The notes beneath the pieces are model-generated. The model searched no databases and was not told where the DNA came from. It worked only from the letters and a program-made list of their open reading frames with translations. A stretch of 36,864 nucleotides of DNA from Alphaproteobacteria bacterium (GTDB lineage: Bacteria > Pseudomonadota > Alphaproteobacteria > Ferrovibrionales > Ferrovibrionaceae). Where the stretch lies: positions 1 to 36,864 of the forward strand of contig JAHCJR010000026.1 in the NCBI GenBank assembly GCA_026126165.1, read 5' to 3'. Shown here one piece after another: positions 10,278-18,538 of the stretch. Positions within the stretch are counted from its first letter, which is position 1, and each line of letters starts with the position of its first letter. The position numbers were made by a program, and so were the translations under genes.

Positions 10278-11175
10278 TGGGGCTCAATGCCGGGGTCTGC
10301 GCGCCGGCTCTCTGCTTCTTGCCGGCGTCCTGCTGCTCGGGGGCTGCGCCGGCATGGCCGGACCGGAGCAGGCGGCCGGCATGCCGGCGGCGTCCGCGCC
10401 CGGCATCGCCGACCGTACGCTCGATCTCGCCGAAAGAGCCATCGCGGAAGGACGGGTCGGCGACGCCAAGGTTCTGCTCGACCGGCTGGCGGTCGCCGGG
10501 CTCGAATCGCCGAGGCTCGAACTGGCGCAGGGCGAGCTGCAACTGGCGCTCGACCAGCCCAAGCGCGCCCTTGCGCTGTTCGAGGCCGCATCCCGCGCCG
10601 AGGACCTGGCGGCGCCGGCCCTGCAGGGGATGGGCCTCGCCCTGCTGCGCCTGGGCCGCACCGAGCTTGCCCTGCCCAAGCTCGCGCAGGCGGCGGAACT
10701 CGATCCCGCGCTCTGGCGCGCCTGGAACGGGCTTGGCGTCTGTCACGACCGCGCCGGCGAGTTCGCCGACGCCGAACGGGCCTACGGCAAGGCGCTGGCG
10801 ATCCATCCGAGATCGGCGCTGATCCGCAACAATCGCGGCTTCTCGCGCCTCATGCAGCGGCGCACGGACGAGGCGATGGCCGATCTCGCGGAGGCGCTTC
10901 GCCTCAGTCCGAACCTGAAGCCGGCGCAGGAGAACATGCGTCTGGCGCTCGCCTGGAAGGGCGACTACGAAAGCGCCATTTCCGGCGTGCATGGCCGGGA
11001 GGCGAGCACGGTTCTCAACAATGTCGGCTATATCGCCATGCTGCGCGGCGATCTGGAGAGCGCCGAATCGTATCTGCTGCGTGCCATGGAGGCGAGCCCG
11101 AGCTTCGATACCGCGGCCTCGCGCAACCTGTCCTATCTCAAGACGCTCGGCCGCGGCGCGGAGAAGCCGCAATGA
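10261..11175 (+). CDS. tadD: TadD-like TPR lipoprotein
   Basis: 304 aa. Signal sequence with lipobox LGGC (Cys29), then tetratricopeptide repeats across about 50-295 (EARGLDxxN-type helices such as LAQAAELDPALWRAWNGLG, ERAYGKALAIHPRSALIRNN, LAEALRLSPNLKPAQENMR). TadD is the envelope TPR lipoprotein required for Flp pilus assembly in known systems. Position between tadC and cpaA and tight overlaps (17 nt upstream, 4 nt downstream) support this name. It and the preceding gene are related TPR proteins, so which one performs the classical TadD job is uncertain. The ATG at 10261 has AAGGAGAA upstream. Confidence 0.87.
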   Translation: MRYRVDGAQCRGLRAGSLLLAGVLLLGGCAGMAGPEQAAGMPAASAPGIADRTLDLAERAIAEGRVGDAKVLLDRLAVAGLESPRLELAQGELQLALDQPKRALALFEAASRAEDLAAPALQGMGLALLRLGRTELALPKLAQAAELDPALWRAWNGLGVCHDRAGEFADAERAYGKALAIHPRSALIRNNRGFSRLMQRRTDEAMADLAEALRLSPNLKPAQENMRLALAWKGDYESAISGVHGREASTVLNNVGYIAMLRGDLESAESYLLRAMEASPSFDTAASRNLSYLKTLGRGAEKPQ

Positions 11176-11696
11176 ACGTGACGGCCTCGATTTCCGGACC
11201 GGGCCAGATGGCGGTGGCATCGGCCTTCGTGCTGCTCTTCGCCCTGGCGGCCTTGTCGGATCTGCGCCGTTTCGTCATTCCCAACGCCATCGTGCTGGCG
11301 CTTGGCGCGCTCTTCGTCATCGCCCGGCTGCTGGTGTGGGATGGCGTGGCCTGGCATTCGCACGTCCTGGCGGCGGCGCTGATCCTGGCGCTTGGGCTGC
11401 TCGCCTACCGTTTCCGCGTCCTGGCGGCGGGCGACGTCAAGCTGCTCACCGTGGCGGCGCTCTGGTGCGGGCTCGGGCATCTGCCCGCTCTGGTCTTCGC
11501 CGTGGGCATTGCCGGCGCGGTCCTTGCGGTCGCCCTGCTCGCGCTGCGCCACGCCATCGCGGTCCTGGCGGTGGCACGGCCGGAGGTGGGGCGGATCGCG
11601 CTGCACCGCGCGCTGATCCTGGGCGAGGGGGTTCCCTACGGCCTGGCGATCGCGGCGGGCAGCATCTGGACCGGCGCCAGACATCTCATCACCTGA
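11172..11696 (+). CDS. cpaA: prepilin peptidase, A24 family (CpaA/TadV)
   Basis: 174 aa, polytopic inner-membrane aspartic peptidase that cuts Flp prepilin and the TadE-like pseudopilins. The two catalytic aspartates are visible: LSDLRRFVIPN near residue 33 and FRVLAAGDVKLL near residue 87, the family xGD motif with Ala for the first Gly. It lacks the N-methyltransferase domain of PilD, as CpaA/TadV enzymes do. About five membrane helices. Start in an ATGA overlap with tadD. Its position at the end of the operon is unusual only in order; many loci have it near flp. Confidence 0.92.
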   Translation: MNVTASISGPGQMAVASAFVLLFALAALSDLRRFVIPNAIVLALGALFVIARLLVWDGVAWHSHVLAAALILALGLLAYRFRVLAAGDVKLLTVAALWCGLGHLPALVFAVGIAGAVLAVALLALRHAIAVLAVARPEVGRIALHRALILGEGVPYGLAIAAGSIWTGARHLIT

Positions 11697-11730
11697 AGGC
11701 GCCGGCGCGGCGCGGAACGGGACTGCTGTC

Positions 11731-12216
11731 ATGGAAAAGCAGATACTCGATCACCAGATGACCGGCGCGGAACTCCGGCGGATCGGCGCGGGCGAGATCA
11801 ATCAGCGCCTGCGCCAGCGCATAGAGATGATCGCCAACATGCTGGACGGCATGCCCTGCGCGGATGCGGCGCGGGCGGTCAATATCAGCCAGCATCGCGC
11901 CTATTACTGGCTGGCGCGCTTCGAGGCGCGCGGGCTCGACGGCCTGCGCGATCATCCGCGCCCGGGCCGGCCGAAAAAGATCGACGAGCACGCGGCGCAA
12001 TATGTCGTGCTCCGGCTGGACAAGCTGAAGAGATCCCGCGCGACGCCATCCGCCGGATCGACCGCCATGCTGGTGCGCGACATCCTCCGCAAGGAACTGG
12101 GTATCGATTGCGGCCTGTCGGTGGCCTATTCGCTGGTCCGGCGGCTGCGCGACGAGGAGCGACAGAATGCCGCGGCCGGCGCGCGAGCCGCAGCCGCGGG
12201 GGGCGCGCGCGACTGA
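11731..12216 (+). CDS. stand-alone IS630-type helix-turn-helix protein
   Basis: 161 aa, cytoplasmic. Residues 27-60 form a helix-turn-helix (RIEMIANMLDGMPCADAARAVNIS), followed by YYWLARFEARGLDGLRDHPRPGRPKKI (58-84), the well-known N-terminal DNA-binding module of IS630-type transposases. A second helix-turn-helix-like part is at 115-140 (DILRKELGIDCGLSVAYSLVRRL). The DDE nuclease domain is absent and the protein ends in an Ala/Arg-rich tail. It starts 34 nt after cpaA on the same strand and may be the last gene of the Tad operon. Either a transposase remnant or a domesticated regulator of the pilus genes; the clean reading frame and operon position favour the second, but this is inference. 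Confidence 0.7.
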   Translation: MEKQILDHQMTGAELRRIGAGEINQRLRQRIEMIANMLDGMPCADAARAVNISQHRAYYWLARFEARGLDGLRDHPRPGRPKKIDEHAAQYVVLRLDKLKRSRATPSAGSTAMLVRDILRKELGIDCGLSVAYSLVRRLRDEERQNAAAGARAAAAGGARD

Positions 12217-12300
12217 CCGCCGGGGGCGAAATCAACCGATCGTGAACCATTTGTAAAGCCTGTTCATGGCAGGATCCGGCCCGGAAAGGGACGGATCGGC

Positions 12301-12468
12301 ATGCGCATCTTCACAATCCTGGTCAGGCTATTCCTGCTGGCGATCCTGGTAAGGATCGCCTTCGAGGGCTTTCTCGGTCCCGGCCTGGTCCTGGGCAGCC
12401 TGATTCTGCTGCTTTCCTGGCGCGACATCCTGAAGGCCCGCGCCGGGCATTCGCCGGCCGATGCCTGA
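12301..12468 (+). CDS. 55-aa putative membrane protein
   Basis: Short open frame of 55 codons starting MRIFTILVRLFLLAILVRIA, then a glycine/proline turn (EGFLGPG), a second hydrophobic stretch (LVLGSLILLLSW) and a charged tail RDILKARAGHSPADA. Two membrane helices with an inside-positive tail are likely. A purine stretch GGAAAGGGA ends 8 nt before the ATG. It sits alone between the helix-turn-helix gene and the aldolase gene. I do not recognise a family; small two-helix proteins of this sort are common and poorly characterised. Coding status is plausible from composition and ribosome site, not proven. Confidence 0.55.
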   Translation: MRIFTILVRLFLLAILVRIAFEGFLGPGLVLGSLILLLSWRDILKARAGHSPADA

Positions 12469-12562
12469 GCCTTGCGGCCCGCGGCCCGTCCGGCGCGACG
12501 CAAGCCGCTATACCTGAAGGCGGAATCGGCTTAAAGCTCCACCCCGTTATTACTCTGGGGGA

Positions 12563-12581
12563 ACGGCCGGCTTGCGGCCGT
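12563..12581. promoter_or_regulatory. hairpin next to the aldolase start
   Basis: Perfect 7-bp inverted repeat ACGGCCG / CGGCCGT with a 5-nt loop (GCTTG), ending 9 nt before the ATG of the aldolase gene. In RNA it would lie next to the weak GGGG ribosome site. It could influence translation or be chance in GC-rich DNA. The rest of the 122-nt gap (12469-12590) shows only a looser repeat, AAGCCGC (12502-12508) with GCGGAATCGGCTT. Confidence 0.3.
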
Positions 12582-12590
12582 GCGGGGCGC

Positions 12591-13346
12591 ATGGCAAATC
12601 CCTTGAAACGCAAACTTGCCTCGGGCGCGAGCTGCATCGGCGCCTGGATGGTGACATCGTCGGCGGACATGGCGGAGATCCTTGCCTATTCCGGCCTCGA
12701 CTTCCTGCTCATCGACCATGAACACGGGCAAGGCTCGATCGAGACGGCGATCGCCCAGATGCGGGCGATGAAAGGGACGGACTGCACCGCCGTGCTGCGC
12801 GTTCCCGCCAACGACCGGGTCTATATCAAGCGCGCGCTCGATGCCGGCGTGGGCGGCATCATGGTGCCGGCGATCGGCACCGCCAGCGAGGCGCGGGCGG
12901 CGGTGGCGTCCTGCCGCTATCCGCCGCACGGCCAGCGAGGGGCCTTTGCCGGCATGCGGGCAATGCAATTCGGCGCGCTGGCGGATTATCACGCGTCCGC
13001 CTGGGACGATCTTCTGGTCGTCCTGCAGATCGAATCCGCGGCCGCGGTCCGCGAGGTTCCCGCCATCGGCGAGGTTGAAGGGGTCGACGTGCTGTTCATC
13101 GGACCGCGCGATCTGTCCGCCTCGATCGGCCGGCTCAACCGCTTCGAGGATCCGGCGGTGCGCGCGCTGACCGCTGAGGCCGAGCGAGCCATTACGGCCA
13201 CCGGGCGCATCCTCGGCAGCACGGCGAGCAGTGGCGCGGCGGCAGGGGAGATGACGGGGCGGGGCTATCGCTTTCTTATCGCCGGCAGCGATGCAACCTT
13301 GCTGTTGCAGGGAACAAGAAGCATGCTGGCGGCGGCCGGGCGTTGA
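12591..13346 (+). CDS. HpcH/HpaI-family class II 2-oxo-acid aldolase
   Basis: 251 aa, a phosphoenolpyruvate/pyruvate-fold aldolase (HpaI, GarL, RhmA group). Visible: the catalytic segment LLIDHEHGQGS (residues 38-48), the substrate-binding Arg in VLRVPANDRVYIKRALD, the GVGGIMVP turn, and the metal-binding acids in VLQIESAAAV and FIGPRDLSASIG. These enzymes reversibly cleave 4-hydroxy-2-oxo acids to pyruvate plus an aldehyde using a divalent metal. The exact substrate cannot be told from sequence. The MFS transporter gene follows after 27 nt, so the two probably form an operon for import and cleavage of a sugar acid or aromatic breakdown product. Length is standard. Confidence 0.9.
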   Translation: MANPLKRKLASGASCIGAWMVTSSADMAEILAYSGLDFLLIDHEHGQGSIETAIAQMRAMKGTDCTAVLRVPANDRVYIKRALDAGVGGIMVPAIGTASEARAAVASCRYPPHGQRGAFAGMRAMQFGALADYHASAWDDLLVVLQIESAAAVREVPAIGEVEGVDVLFIGPRDLSASIGRLNRFEDPAVRALTAEAERAITATGRILGSTASSGAAAGEMTGRGYRFLIAGSDATLLLQGTRSMLAAAGR

Positions 13347-13373
13347 GCGTCCGGACCTTCGGAGCGAAACCTC

Positions 13374-14561
13374 GTGACCAATACCAGCCCGACCGCGATC
13401 CTGCTCAATATCGGCCATGCGATGGACCACTGGATCCTCGTGGTCTTTGCCTATTCGTGGGGCGTGATCGCCGGCGCCTGGGGCACGGAATGGACCGAAC
13501 TCACCCCCTACAACTACGGCGCCATCTTCATGTTCGGCGCCGGCTCGATCCTGTCCGGCCGGCTCGGCGATCTCTGGGGCCGGCGGGTCATGATGCTGAT
13601 CTTCTTCTTCGGCATGGGCCTGTCCTGCTTCCTGATCGCGCTCTGCGCCAATCCCTGGCAGATCGGCGCGGCCCTGACCCTGATGGGGGCCTTCGCCTCG
13701 ATCTATCACCCGGTCGGGATACCGATGCTGGTGCAGAAGGCTGCCCGTCCTGGCTTCACCATCGGCGTCAATGGCCTGGCCGGCAATCTCGGCATCGCCA
13801 TCGCCGCCGGCATTTCCGTCTATGTGGCGACCAACCACGGCTGGCAGAGCGCCTTCATCCTGCCCGGCCTGATCTGCATCGCGGCGGGCATCGCCTTCTG
13901 GTGGCTGGTGCCGCGGGAGAGCGAGGCCCCGGCGCGGCGCAAGCCGAAGCTGCTCGACCTGCCGCCCGGAACCATGGCCACCGTCTTTGCGGTCATGACC
14001 GTCACCGCCGTGACGGGGAGCATCATTTTCAACTTCACCACCAACGGCAATGGCGAGCTGCTGCGCGCGCGCGCCGCCGCGCTGGCGGAAGATCCGGCGC
14101 TGCTCGCGCTCATGCTGTTTGCCGTCTTCGCGCTGGCCTCGCTGGCGCAGCTCGTGGTCGGCAAGCTGATCGACCGCTATCCGCTCAAGCGCCTCTATCT
14201 GACGATCGCCGGCCTGCAGGTGCCGCTGTTCCTGCTTGCCTCGCAGGCGGAAGGGATCGCCCTGTTCTTCCTGGTGATCGTCTTCATGCTGCTGGTCTTC
14301 GGCGCCATCCCTTTCACCGATGCGATGATCGTCAAATACGTCGACGACCGGATGCGCTCGCGCGTGACCGGGCTGCGGCTGGCCATCGGCTTTCTCGTCA
14401 GCTCGTTCGCGGTGGCGCTGATCGGGCCGGCGGTCAAGGTCGCCGGTTTCGGCGCCATGCTGATCCTGCTCGCCGCCGTCGCCGCCTGCTCCGTCGTGGC
14501 GATCATGTTCCTGCCCGGCAACGAGCCGGCACTGCGGCGTGCCGCCGAGGCGGCCGAATGA
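13374..14561 (+). CDS. MFS transporter
   Basis: 395 aa, twelve hydrophobic segments, major facilitator fold. The loop 2-3 signature is clear (SGRLGDLWGRRVMM, residues about 61-74), and the repeat in the second half is ...GKLIDRYPLKRLYL. The segment YHPVGIPMLVQ in helix 4 and HAMDHWILVVF in helix 1 are distinctive, but I cannot assign a substrate. GTG start at 13374. It is coupled to the aldolase gene (27-nt gap), so its substrate may be the aldolase substrate or a precursor. Its stop is only 4 nt from the stop of the convergent TRAP permease gene. Confidence 0.88.
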   Translation: MTNTSPTAILLNIGHAMDHWILVVFAYSWGVIAGAWGTEWTELTPYNYGAIFMFGAGSILSGRLGDLWGRRVMMLIFFFGMGLSCFLIALCANPWQIGAALTLMGAFASIYHPVGIPMLVQKAARPGFTIGVNGLAGNLGIAIAAGISVYVATNHGWQSAFILPGLICIAAGIAFWWLVPRESEAPARRKPKLLDLPPGTMATVFAVMTVTAVTGSIIFNFTTNGNGELLRARAAALAEDPALLALMLFAVFALASLAQLVVGKLIDRYPLKRLYLTIAGLQVPLFLLASQAEGIALFFLVIVFMLLVFGAIPFTDAMIVKYVDDRMRSRVTGLRLAIGFLVSSFAVALIGPAVKVAGFGAMLILLAAVAACSVVAIMFLPGNEPALRRAAEAAE

Positions 14562-14565
14562 CGCC

Positions 14566-16539
14566 CTAGCGCCGGTTCGCGCGCCAGACCAGGAACAGTG
14601 CCGGAACCGCGAGCGCGAAGCCGGTCAGGGCGAATTCGATGTTGCTGAGGCCGATATGGGCGCCGCCCGGCGCCGCGAAGGACAGGCCGGCGATCACCAT
14701 GAGCGCCAGCACCGGCCAGCGCAGCGCCCATTTCGCATCGATCCAGCCGATGCCGATCACATAGCCCTGCAGCGCGGCGGCGATGAGCGCGGTGCCGAGG
14801 AAGGCGCTGATCGTCACTTCGATCACGTCGAAGGTGGAGCCGACCAGGATCAGCGCCGGGTTCAGCACGAAGAAGAACGGGATGATGTAGATGATCGAGC
14901 CGAGCCGCATCGCCTCGAAGCCGGTGCGCATCGGGTCGCTGCCGGCAAGGCTCGCCGCCGCGAAGGCGCCGAGCGCCACCGGCGGGGTAATGAAGGAGAG
15001 CATGCCCCAGTACATGATGAAGAGATGCACCGCCATCGGTTCGAGCCCGATCTTGACCAGCGCCGGGGCGAGCAGCACGGCGAGAAAGATGTAGCAGGCC
15101 GTCACCGTCATGCCCATGCCGAGGATGAAGCTTGTAATGGCGCCCATCGCCAGCAGCACCAGCGGCTGGTTGCCGGCGAGGTAGAGCAGGCCGTTGGCGA
15201 ACGAGCCGATCACTCCGGTCATGGAAAGCGCGCCGACGATCATGCCGACACCAAGCAGAAGCACGGCGATCTCGACGAAGATGCGGCCGACGCCATCCAG
15301 GAAGCGCAGGAGTTCCGGCCAGCCCCAGCGGGCATGGGGCATGATCTGGTTCACCACCAGTAGCAGGCCGGTCGCATAGAACGGCGCCAGCACCTCCTGC
15401 TTCAGATAGAGCAGCATGAAGATCAGCAGCACGAAAACGGTGATGTAGTGCCAGCCGCGCTTGAAGGTGGTCCACGCCGAGGGCAGCTCGGCGCGGGGCA
15501 GGCCCGTCATGCCGTTGCGCGCCGCATAGGCGTCGATCTGCATGAACAGGCCGAAATAGTAGAGGAGCGAGGGCACCGCCGCGGCGATGCAGACTTCGAT
15601 GTAGGGCACGTTGAGGAAGGTCGCCATGACGAAGGCGGTGGCCCCCATCACCGGCGGCATGAGCACGCCGCCCGTCGAGGCGCAGGTCTCGACGCCGCCG
15701 GCGAAGGCCGGGCGGAAACCGGTGCGCTTCATGGCGGGAATGGTCATCGAGCCGGTCGTCAGCACGTTGGTAACCACGCTGCCGCTCATCGAGCCGAGCA
15801 GGCCGGAGGCAAAGATCGCGACCTTCGCCGCGCCGCCGCGCACGCCGCCGAACAGCGCGAAGGACATGTTGATGAAAAACTCGCCGGCACCGGTATGCTG
15901 CAGCGCCGCGCCAAACAGCAGGAAGCCGATCACCAGCGTGGCGAAGGCGCGCATCGGGATGCCGAAAATGCTTTCCGTCGAGAGCGCGTGATAGGCGGCG
16001 ACATCCTGCAATGGCACAGCAGCGGCGAAGAACGGGCCGAGCGCCAGATTGGCGAAGACCGGGTAGATCGAAAACAGCGCCACGATGATCGTGATGGTCC
16101 AGCCGCCGACGCGGCGCAGCGCCTCGATCAGCAGCGCCCAGAGCAGGTAACAGGTGGCGAGCACCGGCCATTCGTCGCCGGGAATGGCATATTCCCAGCC
16201 ACCATCCACCACGTCGCGGCCGCGCACCGTGAGATAGGCGGCGGCGGCCATCGCCAGCAGCCCGAGCGCGATGTCGTGCGGCGGCACCCGTCCGTCGCCG
16301 GAACCCTTGCGTCCCGGCCACATCACGAAGGCGAACGGCAGGAGCAGCGCCACCAGTACGAACTGGTACTGGTTGTCGAGCAGGACGAAACGTCCGGCGA
16401 AGTTGAAATTGAAAAGCTGGTTGAGGGATAGCAGGATGGCCGCGACGACGAAAAGGCGGATCACGGCCCGCCAGAATGCCGGCAGGCGGCGGAGAGGGCT
16501 CTCCACCGCCGCCGGTTCCACGATCTGGGGCTTCAGCAC
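14566..16539 (-). CDS. TRAP transporter fused permease (4TM + 12TM), TAXI type
   Basis: 657 aa. The small (DctQ-like) and large (DctM-like) membrane subunits are fused in one chain, as is usual for TAXI-type TRAP systems. N-terminal helices (about 25-160) are followed by the large subunit with conserved pieces TESIFGIPMRAFATLVIGF, GSMSGSVVTNVLTTGSMTIPAMKRTGF, ETCASTGGVLMPPVMGATAFVMA and YWGMLSFITPPVALGAFAAA. It imports a carboxylate with a Na+ or H+ gradient. It starts 21 nt after the binding-protein gene on the same strand, so the two form an operon. Substrate unknown; the neighbouring aldolase suggests an oxo- or hydroxy-acid. Confidence 0.93.
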   Translation of the reverse strand: MLKPQIVEPAAVESPLRRLPAFWRAVIRLFVVAAILLSLNQLFNFNFAGRFVLLDNQYQFVLVALLLPFAFVMWPGRKGSGDGRVPPHDIALGLLAMAAAAYLTVRGRDVVDGGWEYAIPGDEWPVLATCYLLWALLIEALRRVGGWTITIIVALFSIYPVFANLALGPFFAAAVPLQDVAAYHALSTESIFGIPMRAFATLVIGFLLFGAALQHTGAGEFFINMSFALFGGVRGGAAKVAIFASGLLGSMSGSVVTNVLTTGSMTIPAMKRTGFRPAFAGGVETCASTGGVLMPPVMGATAFVMATFLNVPYIEVCIAAAVPSLLYYFGLFMQIDAYAARNGMTGLPRAELPSAWTTFKRGWHYITVFVLLIFMLLYLKQEVLAPFYATGLLLVVNQIMPHARWGWPELLRFLDGVGRIFVEIAVLLLGVGMIVGALSMTGVIGSFANGLLYLAGNQPLVLLAMGAITSFILGMGMTVTACYIFLAVLLAPALVKIGLEPMAVHLFIMYWGMLSFITPPVALGAFAAASLAGSDPMRTGFEAMRLGSIIYIIPFFFVLNPALILVGSTFDVIEVTISAFLGTALIAAALQGYVIGIGWIDAKWALRWPVLALMVIAGLSFAAPGGAHIGLSNIEFALTGFALAVPALFLVWRANRR

Positions 16540-16560
16540 GTGCCCGGTCGAATGCCGCGG

Positions 16561-17718
16561 TTACTCGAAAACCGGATCCATGCCTACCTTGCGCAGCGCC
16601 GCGGCCCGCGCCTTCGGCCAGGCAGTCTTGTAGGCGTCGTCGGCGGGGTTCGTCTTCTGGAACTCCGCCCAGGCAGCGGCCAGCACGTCCTGGCGCTTGA
16701 CCAGCGCGTCATTGTGCTTCTGGTGCTCGTCCTTCCAGACGCCCTTCTCCTTGAAATAGCGGACCGCCTGGTCGTGATAGGGGATCACCCACCTGAAGTC
16801 CTGCCGCTTCAGTTCCCAGCCGTCCGAGCCCGGCGCGCCGTCCTTGTAGACAGGGTAGAGCTCATCCATGGTGCGGATGGTCGAATAGACGAGCGTCGGG
16901 TCGGTTGCTTCGTAGGTGATCATGATCGGGTAGGGATAGTTCGGCCCTTCGTAGGGCTTCTCCTTCGAGATGCCGGTGCCCTCGGTCGCCATATGGCGCT
17001 GGTAATAGGGTGCTACCTTGCGCAGCCGGTTCCAGCCGGCCTCGTCGTTGTGCGGCGTCGGCGGCCAGACGATGCCGCGCGGCGAGGCTTCCAGTTCCTT
17101 GGTCACGCCCGAGATGGTCGAGGCGATGGCCGCGTCCACCTGGTTCGCCACCATGCCTTTCCACATCGCGCCGTAACCGGAGAACTCCACCTTCTGCACG
17201 TCGTTCCAGGTCAGGCCGCCGAAGGCAAGCAGGGCTTCCATGTTGGTGTTGAGCGCCGCCGAGCCGACGACCCAGCCGACACGCTTGCCCTTGAGGTCCT
17301 TGTATTCCTTGACGCCGATATCGCCGGCAACGGCCGCCGAGATGGAGTTGGCGGCACTGGAGGCGACCAGCATGCGGATGCGCTGCGGGCCCCAGTCCTT
17401 GGCGGCAAATACATCCATGCCCTCGACCGCGAAATAGGCGCCAATGCCCATGGCGGAGAATTGCGCGCGCCTGGTCTTGAGCGGCACCATGCGCGAGATG
17501 TCGTTGGCGCCGGGCAGCACGCGCACATCCGTGCCGTACTTGTCCTTGAGCGCCTTGCCATAGGCCACCGCCTGATTGAAGCCGGAGGTGCCCGTATCGT
17601 AGGCGGTCCAGGTCACCTGCGGCGGGAAACTCACCTGCTGCGCGAAGGCGGCGGTCGAGATCAGCGCGGCGGCCGCCCCGCCCAGGAGCAGTGCCGGAAT
17701 GTCGTGACGCATGCGCAT
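16561..17718 (-). CDS. TAXI-family TRAP substrate-binding protein
   Basis: 385 aa periplasmic binding protein. Signal peptide MRMRHDIPALLLGG...AAFA with cleavage before QQVSF. Mature features of the TAXI family: WTAYDTGTSGFNQAVAYGKAL, RVLPGANDISRMVPLKTRRA, LKGKRVGWVVGSAALNTNMEALLAFGGLTWNDVQKVEFSGYGAMWKGMVANQVDAA. It captures the substrate for the fused permease encoded downstream. Start chosen at the ATG at 17718 behind GGAGGAAGG; another ATG two codons later (17712) is equally well spaced, and a longer in-frame extension to 17883 would spoil the signal peptide. A 16-bp palindrome lies about 60 nt upstream. Confidence 0.92.
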   Translation of the reverse strand: MRMRHDIPALLLGGAAAALISTAAFAQQVSFPPQVTWTAYDTGTSGFNQAVAYGKALKDKYGTDVRVLPGANDISRMVPLKTRRAQFSAMGIGAYFAVEGMDVFAAKDWGPQRIRMLVASSAANSISAAVAGDIGVKEYKDLKGKRVGWVVGSAALNTNMEALLAFGGLTWNDVQKVEFSGYGAMWKGMVANQVDAAIASTISGVTKELEASPRGIVWPPTPHNDEAGWNRLRKVAPYYQRHMATEGTGISKEKPYEGPNYPYPIMITYEATDPTLVYSTIRTMDELYPVYKDGAPGSDGWELKRQDFRWVIPYHDQAVRYFKEKGVWKDEHQKHNDALVKRQDVLAAAWAEFQKTNPADDAYKTAWPKARAAALRKVGMDPVFE

Positions 17719-17779
17719 CTTCCTTCCTCCCTTATGGTCTTCAGGGAGCCGGCAACATGCCAGAGGTCGACAGATGAGC

Positions 17780-17795
17780 GTCCGCGCGCGCGGAC
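17780..17795. promoter_or_regulatory. perfect 16-bp palindrome upstream of the TAXI-TRAP genes
   Basis: GTCCGCGCGCGCGGAC is a perfect palindrome, 61 nt before the TAXI start codon and within the 268-nt divergent gap (17719-17986) shared with greB. A dimeric repressor or activator could bind it. The CG alternation makes chance a fair alternative in this GC-rich genome. In the rest of the gap I see only a lone TAGAAT (17950-17955) that could be a -10 box for greB, without a good -35. Confidence 0.4.
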
Positions 17796-17986
17796 AACAA
17801 TGACGACCGCGCCGGCACGCGGCGGACCCGTCTGGTTTCCTCCCTGTCGGCCACCCGGTTCTGAGTTGCGGCGGCTCTATCACGATACTTTTACTTGAAT
17901 GATTCCCGGCTGGCTATTCCTGAATGAGCAATCGGCGGGAGATCTGCCCTAGAATGCGGTCGACGGACGCTCGGGGGCATCGGCGC

Positions 17987-18538
17987 ATGAGCAAGGCTTT
18001 CACCAGGGAGCAGGACACGGAGGACGAGCTGCCGGAGAGCGATGCGCCCTCGCCGGCCGGTCAGCGCAACTACATCACCCCGCGCGGCCTCGAACGGCTG
18101 CGCGAGGAACTGCGCCGTCTCCGCCGCGTCGAGCGGCCGAAGGTGGTGGAGACGGTTTCCTGGGCGGCCGGCAATGGCGACCGGTCGGAGAATGGCGATT
18201 ACATCTATGGCAAGCGTCGGCTGCGCGAGATCGACCGGCGCATCCGCTTCCTGCTGAAGCGCCTGGAGATCGCCGAGCCTGTCGATCCCGCCCTGCAGAA
18301 GAAGCGCGATCAGGTCTTCTTCGGAGCGCATGTGACCTATGCCGATGGCCGCGGGGAGGAGCGGCGCATCCGCATCGTCGGCATCGACGAGGTGCGCCAC
18401 GAGCTGGGCGAGGTAAGCTGGATTTCGCCGGTCGCCCGCGCGCTGGCCGGCGCGCGGGTCGGCGACGAGGTGGAGGTCCGCACGCCGGCCGGGCGGGAGA
18501 TGCTGGAAGTGCTTGCGATCGACTACGAGGAGGGGTGA
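17987..18538 (+). CDS. greB: transcription elongation factor GreB
   Basis: 183 aa. It binds the secondary channel of RNA polymerase and stimulates cleavage of backtracked RNA. The N-terminal coiled coil starts NYITPRGLERLREELRRL and has the acidic tip loop GNGDRSENGDYIYGKRRLREIDRR, the GreB form of the signature (GreA has a shorter GDLSEN-AEY type). The C-terminal FKBP-like domain includes VFFGAHVTYAD, GEVSWISPVARAL and GDEVEVRTPAG. It has a longer acidic N-terminal leader of about 25 residues. Start: the ATG at 17987 with GGGGG upstream is preferred to the ATG at 17924. The end overlaps the convergent CHAP gene by 16 nt. Confidence 0.93.
   Translation: MSKAFTREQDTEDELPESDAPSPAGQRNYITPRGLERLREELRRLRRVERPKVVETVSWAAGNGDRSENGDYIYGKRRLREIDRRIRFLLKRLEIAEPVDPALQKKRDQVFFGAHVTYADGRGEERRIRIVGIDEVRHELGEVSWISPVARALAGARVGDEVEVRTPAGREMLEVLAIDYEEG

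Noticed and set aside
14195-16321. 708-codon minus-strand frame
   Set aside because: It overlaps the TRAP permease in another frame and the MFS gene antisense; low complexity, Arg/His-rich, no motif.
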